A stretch of 64,000 nt of DNA from JBCCGI01 sp039029355 (GTDB lineage Bacteria; Planctomycetota; UBA1135; GCA-002686595), in contig JBCCGI010000028.1 in assembly GCA_039029355.1 (NCBI GenBank), positions 26,060 through 90,059 of the forward strand, given 5' to 3'. Both the position numbers and the translations under genes were made by a program. The notes below the pieces were generated by a model. It was not told the origin of the DNA. It searched no databases and saw nothing but the letters and a program-made list of their open reading frames with translations. Shown here in pieces: positions 44,203-52,711 of the stretch. Numbering within the stretch: the first letter of the stretch is position 1; the number at the start of each line of letters is the position of its first letter.

Positions 44203-45375
44203 GTGCAGGCGAGTCTAGGCCTCCGGATCCTCCTCCTTCTCCTTCCGCTTGCGACGACCACGGGAGGGCTTGAGACCCAGGAGTCGGCGCCGCCGGCTCC
44301 GCCCGCTCCCGAGCCCGCCAACGAGCGCGCCTCGCGGAGGCTCGACAAGCTGCTCGCCGGCGGCCCTGAGCCCGCCCTCTCCGTGGCCGTCGCGGCCGGC
44401 GGCCGCGTCGTGTTCGCGCGCGCCGTGGGCCTCGCGGACGTCGAGGCCGAGACACCGGCTTCGACCGCGACGCGCTTTCGCCTCGGGAGCACGTCGAAGG
44501 CGCTCACGTCGGTCGCGTTGGGTCAGCTCGTCGACGAGAGGCGTCTGGATCTCGACGCGCCGGTGAGCCGCTACCTACCCGACTTCCCGACCAAAGCGCA
44601 TCCCTTCACGGCGCGCCAGCTCGCGTCGCATCAAGCGGGCATCCGGCACTACCGCGGTCAGGCCGAGTACATGAACCGCACGCGCTACGAGAGCGTCACC
44701 GACGCGCTCGCGCTGTTCCGCGACGACCCGCTGCTGTTCGAGCCCGGCACGCGGTACTCCTACAGCACGCACGGCTACACGCTGCTGAGCGCGGTGCTCG
44801 AGGCGGCCGACGGCCGGGACTTCCCGGCGCTCATGCAGCGTCGCGTCTTCACGCCGCTCGGCATGGAGCGGACCGGTCCCGAGTGGCCGGAGCGCGACGT
44901 CGAGGGCCGGGCGACCTACTACCAGCCCGGCTTCGGCGACGCGCTGTTCCGCGTTCCGGCGGTGGACAACAGCTGCAAGTGGGCGGGTGGTGGCTTCGAG
45001 TCGACGCCGAGCGACCTCGCGACGTTCGGCGCCGCGCTGCTCGCCGGGCGCCTGGTGAAGGAGGACACGCGCGCGCTGCTCTTCACGCCGAATCCCCTGC
45101 GCGACGGCTCGCCGAACAGCGAGGGCTACGCTCTGGGCTGGCGCAGCGGTCGGACCGAGCTGCCCGGGCACGGACGCGAGGCGCGCATCGTGCACCACGG
45201 CGGGACCGCGCTCGGCGGCCGCTCGTTCCTCGCCCTGTTCCCCGACGATGAGGTGGCCGTATCGCTGCTCGCGAACTACCACGCGCCGCAGTCGCCGTTC
45301 GGCGAGTTCGCCGGGTATGCGGTCGAGCTCGCGGCGATGTTCGTGGATCGGGGCGAGTCGGAGGGAAACCACTAG
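44203..45375 (+). CDS. Secreted serine hydrolase of the class C beta-lactamase family
   Basis: 390 residues starting at GTG 44203. The leader (VQASLGLRILLLLLPLATTTGG) is a signal peptide. The beta-lactamase/DD-peptidase fold follows: SxxK box STSK (Ser96, Lys99) in RFRLGSTSKALTSVALGQL, then YSYSTHGYTLL where the second motif (usually YxN) reads YST, and a late HHGGTALGG in place of KTG. This places it with the esterase/penicillin-binding-like members rather than true antibiotic-hydrolysing enzymes. The substrate is unknown. It stands alone, with 216 bp upstream and a hairpin 63 bp downstream. Confidence 0.88.
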   Translation: MQASLGLRILLLLLPLATTTGGLETQESAPPAPPAPEPANERASRRLDKLLAGGPEPALSVAVAAGGRVVFARAVGLADVEAETPASTATRFRLGSTSKALTSVALGQLVDERRLDLDAPVSRYLPDFPTKAHPFTARQLASHQAGIRHYRGQAEYMNRTRYESVTDALALFRDDPLLFEPGTRYSYSTHGYTLLSAVLEAADGRDFPALMQRRVFTPLGMERTGPEWPERDVEGRATYYQPGFGDALFRVPAVDNSCKWAGGGFESTPSDLATFGAALLAGRLVKEDTRALLFTPNPLRDGSPNSEGYALGWRSGRTELPGHGREARIVHHGGTALGGRSFLALFPDDEVAVSLLANYHAPQSPFGEFAGYAVELAAMFVDRGESEGNH

Positions 45376-45438
45376 CTTCGCGCGGGTTTACCCGTCGGAC
45401 TCGAATCCCCGCCGTGGGAACCGCGCGGGCGTCCGCTA

Positions 45439-45465
45439 GCGCCGCCTAATCGCATCCGGCGGCGC
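45439..45465 (+). terminator. Hairpin downstream of serine hydrolase gene
   Basis: An 8-bp GC stem (GCGCCGCC, 45439-45446, with 45458-45465) encloses an 11-nt AT-rich loop, 63 bp after the stop at 45375. There is no T-run, so termination is only suggested by position and base pairing. Confidence 0.35.
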
Positions 45466-45602
45466 AGGACGATCGGACCCTAGCCCGAGTCGCCCGCAGG
45501 CCCGGGCCGCGACCGCGTTGGGCGCGGAGCGGCTCGGCCCGCGCCGGGTCCGTGACCCAGCTCGCACCACTTCCCTTCGTTGGCAAGCCAAGCACCTCAG
45601 CC

Positions 45603-46625
45603 ATGCCGAACCGAGTAGCCATCGCCAGCGCTACCGCCGTGATCGTCGCGAGCGTCGCCGTCCTGCGGTGGCCCGGAGACGACCTCGCGCCCATGACACC
45701 GCCGCCGGGCGGCGCCAGCGCTCAACCCGAAGCCCGACAGCTCGACAGCCGCGCGATCGTCCCGATCCCGCTGCCCCCCGCGGAGCTCGACGCGCGCACG
45801 GTCGCGCTCGGGCGCCGGCTGTTCCACGAGGAGCGCCTCTCGGCCGACGGGACGATCTCCTGCGCCTCCTGCCACGCGCTCGACGAAGCGGGCGCCGACG
45901 GTCGCCGCGCGTCGGTCGGCGTCGGCGGCGCGGTCGGGGATCGCAACGCGCCGACGGTCCTCAACTCGGCGCTGAACTTCACCCAGTTCTGGGACGGTCG
46001 CGCGCGAACGCTCGAGGAGCAGGTCGGGGGGCCGCTCACCCACCCGAGCGAGATGGGCTCCAGCTGGAACGAGATCCTGGCCTTCCTGAACGACGACGGA
46101 AGCTACGCCGAGGAGTTCCACGCCCTGTGGAGCGGCGGCGTGACCGAGAAGAACGTGCGCCACGCAATCGCGACCTTCGAGCGCACGCTGCTCACGCCCG
46201 ACTCGCCGTTCGACCACTTCCTCATCGGCCACGTCGACGCGATCACCCAGGAGGCACGGGAGGGCTACCAGCTGTTCCTGGACGTCGGCTGCATCAGCTG
46301 CCACCAGGGCGTCAACGTCGGCGGCAACCTGTTCCAGCGCTTCGGCATCGCGTCCAACTTCTTCGAGGACCGCGGCGCGATCAAAGAGAGCGACCTCGGG
46401 CGCTACAACCTGACGCAGCGCGACCAGGACGCCTTCAAGTTCCGCGTGCCGAGCCTCCGCAACGTGGCCAGGACCGCGCCCTACTTCCACGACGGCTCGG
46501 TCCCCACGCTCGCGGGCGCGGTCCGCATCATGGCCAAGTACCAGCTTGGCGCCAGCTTGGACGACGGGGAAGTGGACAAGATCGTGGCCTTCCTCGAGAC
46601 GCTGACCGGAGAACAACAGGACTGA
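45603..46625 (+). CDS. Di-haem cytochrome c peroxidase family protein
   Basis: 340 residues from ATG 45603; a GTG at 45552 would add 17 residues without better support. The N-terminus PNRVAIASATAVIVASVAVL is a signal or membrane anchor. Two haem sites are seen: CASCH (Cys87, Cys90, His91) and CISCH in FLDVGCISCHQGVN. The conserved segments RRLFHEERLSADGTISC, APTVLNSALNFTQFWDGRARTLEEQ, HAIATFERTLLTPDSPFD and VPSLRNVARTAPYFHDGSVPTL match bacterial CcpA/MauG-type peroxidases closely. It acts in the periplasm, reducing hydrogen peroxide. The next gene, a histidine kinase, starts 2 bp after the stop, which ties the peroxidase to a sensory system. Confidence 0.92.
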   Translation: MPNRVAIASATAVIVASVAVLRWPGDDLAPMTPPPGGASAQPEARQLDSRAIVPIPLPPAELDARTVALGRRLFHEERLSADGTISCASCHALDEAGADGRRASVGVGGAVGDRNAPTVLNSALNFTQFWDGRARTLEEQVGGPLTHPSEMGSSWNEILAFLNDDGSYAEEFHALWSGGVTEKNVRHAIATFERTLLTPDSPFDHFLIGHVDAITQEAREGYQLFLDVGCISCHQGVNVGGNLFQRFGIASNFFEDRGAIKESDLGRYNLTQRDQDAFKFRVPSLRNVARTAPYFHDGSVPTLAGAVRIMAKYQLGASLDDGEVDKIVAFLETLTGEQQD

Positions 46626-46627
46626 CC

Positions 46628-48670
46628 ATGCGCATCCGGACGATCCTGCTGCTAGCGCTGGGCGCGCTGATGACCTCGCTGTTGGTCGTCGTACGGCCGC
46701 CCTCCCACGAGGCGCACGTGCGCATCCTCGACTCGCTCCACCGGCTGCAGACGCTCGAGGCGATGCGCGAGCAGGAACTGGTCGCAACACGCTTCGGCTT
46801 GAGCATGAACTACGACCGGCTCGCGCAGCTGGCGCAGAGGATCGACGAGCTGCGGCACGAGGTCCCGCTCGATGCGCTCGGCCTCTCCGACACCGACGCG
46901 GCCAGGGTGCGCGCCTTGGTCGCCGACGTGTTTGCGCTGGCCGACACGAAGTCGCGATCCACCGAGGACTTCGTCACGGCCAACGCGTCGCTCGTCAACG
47001 CCCTCCGCGTACTGCCCCGCGCGGTGCGCGGCCTGGCGGACAGCCCCGCGCTGGACGCGGACGACAAGCAGCGGCTCGAGGCCCTGCAGGGCGTGCTGTA
47101 CCGCTACAGCCTGACGCGCGACGACGCGCTGCGGGCGGACGGTGAACGCATGCTCGACCAGCTCGCGCTGCTCGCCGCCGAGCTCCCTGACAAGGAGCGT
47201 GAGGAGACCGAGCGCGCGGCGTTCCTCGGGGGCGTCATCGTGCGCGACCAGGCCACGGTCGACGCGGCGCTGCGCGATGCGCTGGCGCTCGACGTGGACA
47301 CGGTCCTGCACAGAGCGACCGAGCTCTACGTCAATACACACTCCGCCCACCTGCGGCGCGTTCAGCGCTCGCGCTGGCTGCTGTTGGCCGGCTCGCTCGC
47401 CCTCCTGGGCGTCGTCGCGTACACGCTGATCGCCTACGACCGCTTGAACGCTTCGATCGAGCGCAAGGTGGTCGAGCGCACGCGCGAGGTCGCGGAGAGC
47501 CGCGAGGAGCTGCGCTCGCTGGTCGAGACGACCAACGCAATCCCGTGGATCTGGGACCTTGCGGAGCAGCGCCTGCGCTACATCGGGCCGCAGGCCGAGG
47601 AGGCGCTGGGCCCGAACCCGAAGCAGCGCCTCGAGTCGGTGCTCGGCGACCTCCTGCCCGACGCCAAACAGAACGCCGGCGAAGACCTGGAGCTCTGCGT
47701 CCCCGGCGACGGCGAGCACGACGTTTCGCTGCGCGTGATCGTCGGCCCCAGCGAGGAAGGCGAGGCGGTTCAGAACGGCTTCTTCCTCGATGTGTCGGAG
47801 CAGCGCAGGGTCGAGCTCGAGCTGCAGCAGGCACAGAAGCTCGAGTCGATCGGACGGCTCGCCGCCGGCATCGCCCACGAGATCAACACGCCGACGCAGT
47901 TCGTGGGCGACAACACGTCCTTCCTGCGCGAGACCTTCGAGGAGCTGATGCCGCTCCTGCGCAAGGCCGACCGGCTCGCCGACTCGGTCCGCGCCGGCGA
48001 CGGGCCCGAGGCCCTGGCCGAGGAGCTGAAGGCCGAGGCCGAGGAGGTCGACCTCGACTATCTCTGCTCCGAGATCCCGCGCTCGATCGAGCAGTCCCTC
48101 GGCGGGATCGACCGGGTGCGCAAGATCGTCCAGTCGATGAAGGAGTTCTCGCATCCGGGTGTCGAGGCGATGACGTGCATCGACCTCAACCGCGCCATCG
48201 AGAGCACGATCACGGTGGCCTCCAACGAGTGGAAGTACGTCGCCGAGGTGGAGACCGACTACGACCCCGCGCTCCCGTCGGTGCCCTGCCTTCCCGGCGA
48301 GTTCAACCAGGTCGTGCTGAACATGATCGTCAACGCGTCGCACGCCATCGCCGACGTCGTCGGCGAAGAGGGCCCCCGCGGCACGATCCGCATCAGCACG
48401 CGCCGCGACGGCGACGGCGTCGAGGTCCGCATCTCCGACACCGGCACCGGCATCCCCGAATCCGCGCGGGCGAAGATCTTCGACCCGTTCTTCACGACCA
48501 AGGGTGTGGGTCGGGGAACCGGCCAGGGCCTCGCGATCGCGCACGGCGTCGTCGTGCAGAAGCACAACGGCGCGCTCGACTTCGAGACCGAGCTCGGCAA
48601 GGGGACGACCTTCATCATCCGCCTGCCGCTCGAACAGCCGACCGAGGAGCTGGCGGAGGCAGCGGCCTAG
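46628..48670 (+). CDS. Sensor histidine kinase with DAHL-like sensor and PAS domain
   Basis: 680 residues. The first membrane helix is at 5-22; a long helical periplasmic region (~25-245) contains ATRFGLSMNYDRLAQ, a hallmark of the DAHL sensor domain; the second helix is at 249-270. A coiled coil and PAS-like domain (~290-390, VETTNAIPWIWDLAEQRLRYIG) precede the phosphoacceptor helix QKLESIGRLAAGIAHEINTPTQFVGDN, with His417 the likely phosphorylation site. The ATPase domain has N-box FNQVVLNMIVNASHA, G1 ISDTGTGIP, F-box IFDPFFTTK and G2 GTGQGLAI. No response regulator lies beside it. It is co-transcribed with the cytochrome c peroxidase, so it may sense oxidative or redox conditions and report to a remote regulator. 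Confidence 0.92.
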   Translation: MRIRTILLLALGALMTSLLVVVRPPSHEAHVRILDSLHRLQTLEAMREQELVATRFGLSMNYDRLAQLAQRIDELRHEVPLDALGLSDTDAARVRALVADVFALADTKSRSTEDFVTANASLVNALRVLPRAVRGLADSPALDADDKQRLEALQGVLYRYSLTRDDALRADGERMLDQLALLAAELPDKEREETERAAFLGGVIVRDQATVDAALRDALALDVDTVLHRATELYVNTHSAHLRRVQRSRWLLLAGSLALLGVVAYTLIAYDRLNASIERKVVERTREVAESREELRSLVETTNAIPWIWDLAEQRLRYIGPQAEEALGPNPKQRLESVLGDLLPDAKQNAGEDLELCVPGDGEHDVSLRVIVGPSEEGEAVQNGFFLDVSEQRRVELELQQAQKLESIGRLAAGIAHEINTPTQFVGDNTSFLRETFEELMPLLRKADRLADSVRAGDGPEALAEELKAEAEEVDLDYLCSEIPRSIEQSLGGIDRVRKIVQSMKEFSHPGVEAMTCIDLNRAIESTITVASNEWKYVAEVETDYDPALPSVPCLPGEFNQVVLNMIVNASHAIADVVGEEGPRGTIRISTRRDGDGVEVRISDTGTGIPESARAKIFDPFFTTKGVGRGTGQGLAIAHGVVVQKHNGALDFETELGKGTTFIIRLPLEQPTEELAEAAA

Positions 48671-48848
48671 CCGCCATCCCTCACGAGTCTCGACCGAGAT
48701 CGGCGTAGCCGCTCGGCATGTCGCGACTTAGCTCCCTCAGGGTGCTCGACGACCCGTCAAGGTCGCCTCCGCGCCCTTCGGTCGCAAAGCCGCAACCTAC
48801 CGGCGTCCACACCGATCTAGGCCAAGACTCGTGAGGGATGGCGGCTAG
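48667..48848. repeat. 24-bp perfect inverted repeat spanning two convergent gene ends
   Basis: 48667-48690 is the exact reverse complement of 48825-48848. The arms are separated by 134 bp of apparently non-coding sequence. The left arm contains the stop of the histidine kinase (48668-48670), and the right arm contains the stop of the minus-strand gene (48845-48847). It could be a bidirectional terminator, a small mobile element (MITE-like, 182 bp with 24-bp ends) or a recombination remnant. A mobile element would normally bring flanking target-site duplications, which I do not clearly see. The 134-bp centre contains no gene. Confidence 0.8.
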
Positions 48849-49288
48849 CGGTCCGCGTCGCGCGCCTGCTTGCGTGCCGGGTCCGGCTCGGGCGCCGCGA
48901 CGACGAAGACCTCTTCGCGCGTGCGCCCCGCCCGCACGATGCGCGCGTTGACCGCTCCTCCGCCGCGCACGATGGACGCGAGCGGGCGGAGGAGCTCTCC
49001 GTCGTCCAGGCGGCGGCGCGCGTCGTCCTCGAGCGCATCGGCCGCGGCCAGGAGCTCGGCGGGAACCGCCGACGGCTCGGCGCTCGCCGGCTCCGCGACG
49101 CGGTGCACGCGGAAGACCCCGTCGCGCCCCAGCGCGCCGCCGGTGCTGGTGTGCGGACGCGCGCGCCGCGGGCGGAACAGGCGCCGGGCCCAGGTGAGCG
49201 GCAACCAGCTCGGTAGCCCCGAGCGCGCGCGCGGCCGCCGCAGAAGCGCGCGCCAGCCGGCGCGCACGAGGCGTCCGAGTGCGGTCAT
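48845..49288 (-). CDS. Small basic protein of unknown function, last gene of five-gene operon
   Basis: 147 residues from ATG 49288, overlapping the previous stop as ATGA. The N-terminal ~45 residues are Arg-rich with Trp and Leu (LVRAGWRALLRRPRARSG, then SWLPLTWARRLFRPRRARP), possibly an amphipathic or membrane-associating helix pair. The C-terminal part (AAADALEDDARRRLDDGELLRPLASIV, then VNARIVRAGRTREEVFVVAAP) looks like a compact helix plus two strands. I recognise no family. Its stop lies in the right arm of the 24-bp inverted repeat. The overlap with the larger gene upstream shows it belongs to that operon. Confidence 0.6.
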   Translation of the reverse strand: MTALGRLVRAGWRALLRRPRARSGLPSWLPLTWARRLFRPRRARPHTSTGGALGRDGVFRVHRVAEPASAEPSAVPAELLAAADALEDDARRRLDDGELLRPLASIVRGGGAVNARIVRAGRTREEVFVVAAPEPDPARKQARDADR

Positions 49289-50673
49289 ACCTCCAGCACC
49301 CCCATCCAGCGGTGAATCGAGAGCACCAATGCCATGAAGTAGCGCACCGTCTTGGGGCCGAGCCCGCCGTCCCTGCCGCTCGGATGGCCGAGATACAGGG
49401 CGGTGATCGAGCCGGCGTCGAGGCGGATCCGCAGCTCGGCGCCGTCGTCGACGTCGAACGAGGCGCGGAGGAGCAGCAGCCGCTCGCGTCCGCGCAGCAA
49501 GCCGCGCAGCGCGAAGATGTCGGTGTCGCGCCGGCGGCGCGAGTTCTCGAGCTTGCGCTCGATCCGAAACACGAAGCAGGTCGCCGCCGCCTGCCGCAGG
49601 AACCAGCGCACCTCGCGCTGGCTAAGGCCGGCGAGCGCGCCTCCCGACGCGGGCCCGGCGAACTCGCGCACCAAGCGGCGCACCGCTGCGGGCGTGCCGA
49701 GCGAAGCGATCAGCTCGTCGCGCAGCTCTCCCTCCGCCAGGAAGTCGGGCACTCCCAGCTCCATGTCGAGCGCCGTGCGTCCGCGCTCGGGCCTCACCGC
49801 GAGCTTCATCGCGAGCTGGAACGAGTGCTCGTCGTCCGCGGCCGCGAGGTTGCCGTCGGGGCGCAGGCGCAACGCGAGCGAAGCCCGGGCCGACGCGACG
49901 CCGTAGTGCAGCGCGAAGGCCGCGGCGACGCGGTTCACCGGCGCCTCGGAGCGAACCGCCAGGGCCTCGACGGCCGCGCCGTACGCGCGTACGAACTGCC
50001 GCACGATGCGCTCGGCGTCGGTGTCGGCGCCGGAGGGCGAGAACGGAATCCGCCGGCCGCCGACCGCCCCGGTGGCCCAGGCCGCGACGGCGTCGAGGAG
50101 GAGGAGAAAGGGCGGCAGCGGCCAGCGCCCCGTGTCCGGGTCGGGCTTGAGCACCGCGACCTCGCCCGCGGGGTCGCGCAGCAGGATCGTCGCCCGCTCG
50201 AGCCGCCGTGGGCGGAGGACGGTCAACAGGTACCCACCGTTCGGGCCGAGCTCGAGCAGCGCGACCTCCGCCGGCCGCCGCGAGCGTCCCGCGGTCGCCA
50301 ACGCGACCTCACCGGCGGTCGGCGTCGCGCGGATAAAGGGCGGCACGACGAAGCGGAAGTCGATCTCGGCCGGCCGGTAGCGGGCGGGCGACGCCTCCAG
50401 CGGCACCGGCTCGACGGCCAGGTCGAGCTCGGCGTCCACCGCCAGCATCGAGAAGCGCTTGCGCAGGAAGAAGAGCCGCACCTCGGTCGCGGTCTTCTCG
50501 ATCTGCAGCTGCCAGCCGAAGGAGACCCGCCGCAGAAGCGGGCTGGCCGCCGCCCCGCCCGCGGCCGCCGCCTCGAGCGCACGCCGCGAGAGGCGCTCGC
50601 TCGAAGAGGCCACCGCGTCCGCGAAGCTGCGCGTGAGGACCGGCAGGCCCTCTAGCCCCAGCGAGCCAGACAC
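49285..50673 (-). CDS. Large cytoplasmic protein of unknown function, fourth gene of five-gene operon
   Basis: 462 residues from GTG 50673, which lies 2 bases after the stop of the previous gene; longer frames would overlap that gene. No signal peptide. It is rich in paired beta strands: SFGWQLQIEKTATEVRLFFLRKRFS, YRPAEIDFRFVVPPFIRA, HYGVASARASLALRLRPDG, SFQLAMKLAVRPE, ATCFVFRIERKLENSRRRRD, LLLLRASFDVDDGAELRIRL. The strand-then-strand pattern is repeated three or four times, as if several related beta domains were joined. One central stretch (LPPFLLLLDAVAAWATGAVGG) is hydrophobic. I cannot name a family. It is flanked by its operon partners on both sides. Confidence 0.65.
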   Translation of the reverse strand: MSGSLGLEGLPVLTRSFADAVASSSERLSRRALEAAAAGGAAASPLLRRVSFGWQLQIEKTATEVRLFFLRKRFSMLAVDAELDLAVEPVPLEASPARYRPAEIDFRFVVPPFIRATPTAGEVALATAGRSRRPAEVALLELGPNGGYLLTVLRPRRLERATILLRDPAGEVAVLKPDPDTGRWPLPPFLLLLDAVAAWATGAVGGRRIPFSPSGADTDAERIVRQFVRAYGAAVEALAVRSEAPVNRVAAAFALHYGVASARASLALRLRPDGNLAAADDEHSFQLAMKLAVRPERGRTALDMELGVPDFLAEGELRDELIASLGTPAAVRRLVREFAGPASGGALAGLSQREVRWFLRQAAATCFVFRIERKLENSRRRRDTDIFALRGLLRGRERLLLLRASFDVDDGAELRIRLDAGSITALYLGHPSGRDGGLGPKTVRYFMALVLSIHRWMGVLEV

Positions 50674-50675
50674 CG

Positions 50676-51629
50676 CTAGCCGAACCGGCTCAGGAGCTCG
50701 ACCTGACGATGCACCACGTCGGCCAGAGCGCCGAAGAGCCCACGCGTTCCCGGGTGCGTGCGCCCGGGCTTGCGCGGCGCCGACCAGAGCAGCTCGAGCT
50801 TCGGGTCGGCCGCCGCCGTGTCGCCCGCGGCGGGAACGGCGCGCGTCAGCTCCCACAGCGTCAGGGTCGCGTTGTCGCTCGACAGCTGGACGAGGAGCGG
50901 CGCGCGCTCGTCGACCGGCACGATGAGCACGCGCTCGCGCGCCTCCCCGAACGCGGCGCGCGCGACCGCCGGGGTGTCGAGCTGGGCCGTCTTCTTCGGC
51001 TTCACAAGCCGCGACGTGGTCGCGAGGCAGGTGGAGACGTCCTCGAAGACCGCCTTGCGCTCGGCCGGCGCGAGCATGAGCGCGACATCGGTTGCCTCGT
51101 CGCGCAAGGCCTCCAGCGCCTGCAAGGCCTCGAGCGGCGCGGGCGCCGCCGTCATCTCGAACTGGATCTTGTGCTGCTGGAAGCGCTCGGCCTCGACCTT
51201 GTTGGCGAACAACAGCAGGTTGATCCCCTTCTGCTTGGTCTCGGTCAGCCCGACCTGCAGCTCACCCGACAGCTTCGGCAGCCGAAACACGCTGCCGCCG
51301 AGATGCGGCTTGTCGCGCACGCTGCGCAGGTACTCCTCGGACTCGGCGTCGAGCAGGCGCTGGGTGTCGACCAGGCTCTGCCCCATGCTCTGGAAGAAGC
51401 CGGCGAAGTCGACGCTCTCGTCCCCGCCGTCGGTCCCGGCGGCTACCGCCGGGGCGACGTCGCCGGAGCTAGCGGGGCCATCGGCGCCGAGCGACAGCTC
51501 CTTGACGACCGCGCGCACCCGCTTGAGGCGCTCGATGAGCTCGCTCATGCCAAGCCGGTCGTCCGGCTTGTTGCGCGGCTCCTTCAGCGCTGCGTTGAGC
51601 TTGTCGACCTCTTCCTTCGAGAGCGGCAT
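50676..51629 (-). CDS. Cytoplasmic protein of unknown function, third gene of five-gene operon
   Basis: 317 residues with no signal peptide. The N-terminus (MPLSKEEVDKLNAALKEPRN, then MSELIERLKRVRAVVKELSL) is helical. Two beta-sandwich-like stretches follow: FRLPKLSGELQVGLTETKQKGINLLLFANKVEAERFQQHKIQFEMTA, and ERVLIVPVDERAPLLVQLSSDNATLTLWELTRAVP. The first ends in a strand pair like those in the 207- and 462-residue partners. No catalytic motif is seen. The gene is 10 bp downstream of the previous one and 2 bp upstream of the next, so the operon is tight. Confidence 0.65.
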   Translation of the reverse strand: MPLSKEEVDKLNAALKEPRNKPDDRLGMSELIERLKRVRAVVKELSLGADGPASSGDVAPAVAAGTDGGDESVDFAGFFQSMGQSLVDTQRLLDAESEEYLRSVRDKPHLGGSVFRLPKLSGELQVGLTETKQKGINLLLFANKVEAERFQQHKIQFEMTAAPAPLEALQALEALRDEATDVALMLAPAERKAVFEDVSTCLATTSRLVKPKKTAQLDTPAVARAAFGEARERVLIVPVDERAPLLVQLSSDNATLTLWELTRAVPAAGDTAAADPKLELLWSAPRKPGRTHPGTRGLFGALADVVHRQVELLSRFG

Positions 51630-51639
51630 CGCGCGCGCC

Positions 51640-52263
51640 CTACTCGGTGGCCGGCGGCTGCTCGACCGGCGTCTCGGGCGCCTTGGTGTCCGTGCCGAGC
51701 ATCTTGCTGACGAGCTCGTGCGACTTGTCGATCAGGTCCTTGTCGACCTGCGCGCCGGCCGGAAGCGTCAGCGCCTTGTCGCTGATCTCCTTGGCGCGCG
51801 CCAGGAGCGTCCCCATCGTCTGCTCGCTGGCCGGAATCGCGTGCAGCACGGTCTGCACCTCGGCCGCCGCGCGGTAGTCGTAGCCGTACCCGACGGTCAT
51901 CGCGGCGTTGATCGCGACCGCTCCGAGCGCCGCGCCGAAGCCCGCCGAGCCGCCGAGGTCCATCGTCTGCGACAGGTCCATCTTCACCTTGAGCGTGGTC
52001 TCGGTGAACTGATAGCGCGAAGGCGCCAACTGCGTGAGCATGTCGGACACGAACTTCTGCGTCTCGCCCAGGTCGACCGCCTTGTCGCCGGAGTCCTTGG
52101 CGTCCATCAGCGACTTGACGAGCCCGAGCAGCCGCTCGAGGTTGTTGAGGTAGTCCAGGTTGAAGGCCTTCTGCGCCTCGGCGATCGAGAGGCCGAGCCC
52201 CCCGACGATGCTGGGCACGTTCGAAAGGTCCTGGACGAGCTTGCTTGCGGATCCTGCTCCCAT
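51640..52263 (-). CDS. Cytoplasmic helical/beta protein of unknown function, second gene of five-gene operon
   Basis: 207 residues, no signal peptide. The N-terminal half is helical (NVPSIVGGLGLSIAEAQKAFN, YLNNLERLLGLVKSLMDAKD). The central strands SRYQFTETTLKVKMDLSQT, then GAVAINAAMTVGYGYDYRAAAEVQTVLHAIP, resemble the C-terminal half of the 118-residue partner (SVRLEASAVLSVERS, ATVVNVGYQARFGS). Both contain a G-x-x-Y-x-x-R core followed by a strand ending near a Pro. The tail is Pro/Thr-rich. I know no named family with this profile. It begins 18 bp after the first gene of the operon. Confidence 0.65.
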   Translation of the reverse strand: MGAGSASKLVQDLSNVPSIVGGLGLSIAEAQKAFNLDYLNNLERLLGLVKSLMDAKDSGDKAVDLGETQKFVSDMLTQLAPSRYQFTETTLKVKMDLSQTMDLGGSAGFGAALGAVAINAAMTVGYGYDYRAAAEVQTVLHAIPASEQTMGTLLARAKEISDKALTLPAGAQVDKDLIDKSHELVSKMLGTDTKAPETPVEQPPATE

Positions 52264-52281
52264 AGCTGCTTCGGAGTGGGG

Positions 52282-52638
52282 TTAGGGGTGGTCGGCGACG
52301 GGCGCCTGTTCGATCTCGACGCGGAGCCGGCTGCCGTACGCTTCGGCGCTTCCGAAGCGCGCCTGGTAGCCGACGTTGACGACGGTCGCGCCCACGCGGA
52401 AGCCGCGCGAGCGCTCTACGGAGAGCACGGCGCTCGCCTCGAGCCGCACGCTTCGCGCCACCTCGCGCGCGGGGGCAAGCGCGCGCGCGCCGTCGCCCAG
52501 GGCCTGGGTGAGGGCGAGGCTGGCGGGTGCGAAGCGCTGCAGGTCCCCCTCGTACGCCTCGTCGAGGCGCCGCTGGACCTGGACCGCCGAGCGGGCGAGC
52601 GCTTGGATCAACTCGGATGCTGTGCGAGCGTCGGGCAT
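52282..52638 (-). CDS. Small cytoplasmic protein of unknown function, first gene of five-gene operon
   Basis: 118 residues from ATG 52638. The N-terminal half is helical (ASELIQALARSAVQVQRRLDEAYEGDLQRF), then LALTQALGDGARALAPAREV, and the C-terminal half is a beta sheet: ARSVRLEASAVLSVERSRG, VGATVVNVGYQARFG, SRLRVEIEQAP. The sheet pattern is like that of its neighbour (see 51640-52263), so the two may be distant paralogues. No signal peptide or catalytic motif. It starts the operon that runs 52638 to 48845; the 73-bp gap upstream to the AraC stop presumably holds its promoter. Confidence 0.6.
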   Translation of the reverse strand: MPDARTASELIQALARSAVQVQRRLDEAYEGDLQRFAPASLALTQALGDGARALAPAREVARSVRLEASAVLSVERSRGFRVGATVVNVGYQARFGSAEAYGSRLRVEIEQAPVADHP

Positions 52639-52711
52639 CGGAAGTTGTGGAACGCAGATTCTAGGCGCACGCGCAGGGCGAGCTACCGAAAACCGGGACC
52701 CGCGCCGAGGG

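Noticed and set aside
48691..48824. Small gene inside the 24-bp inverted repeat
   Set aside because: No open frame with a plausible start and ribosome site is present in the 134-bp spacer.
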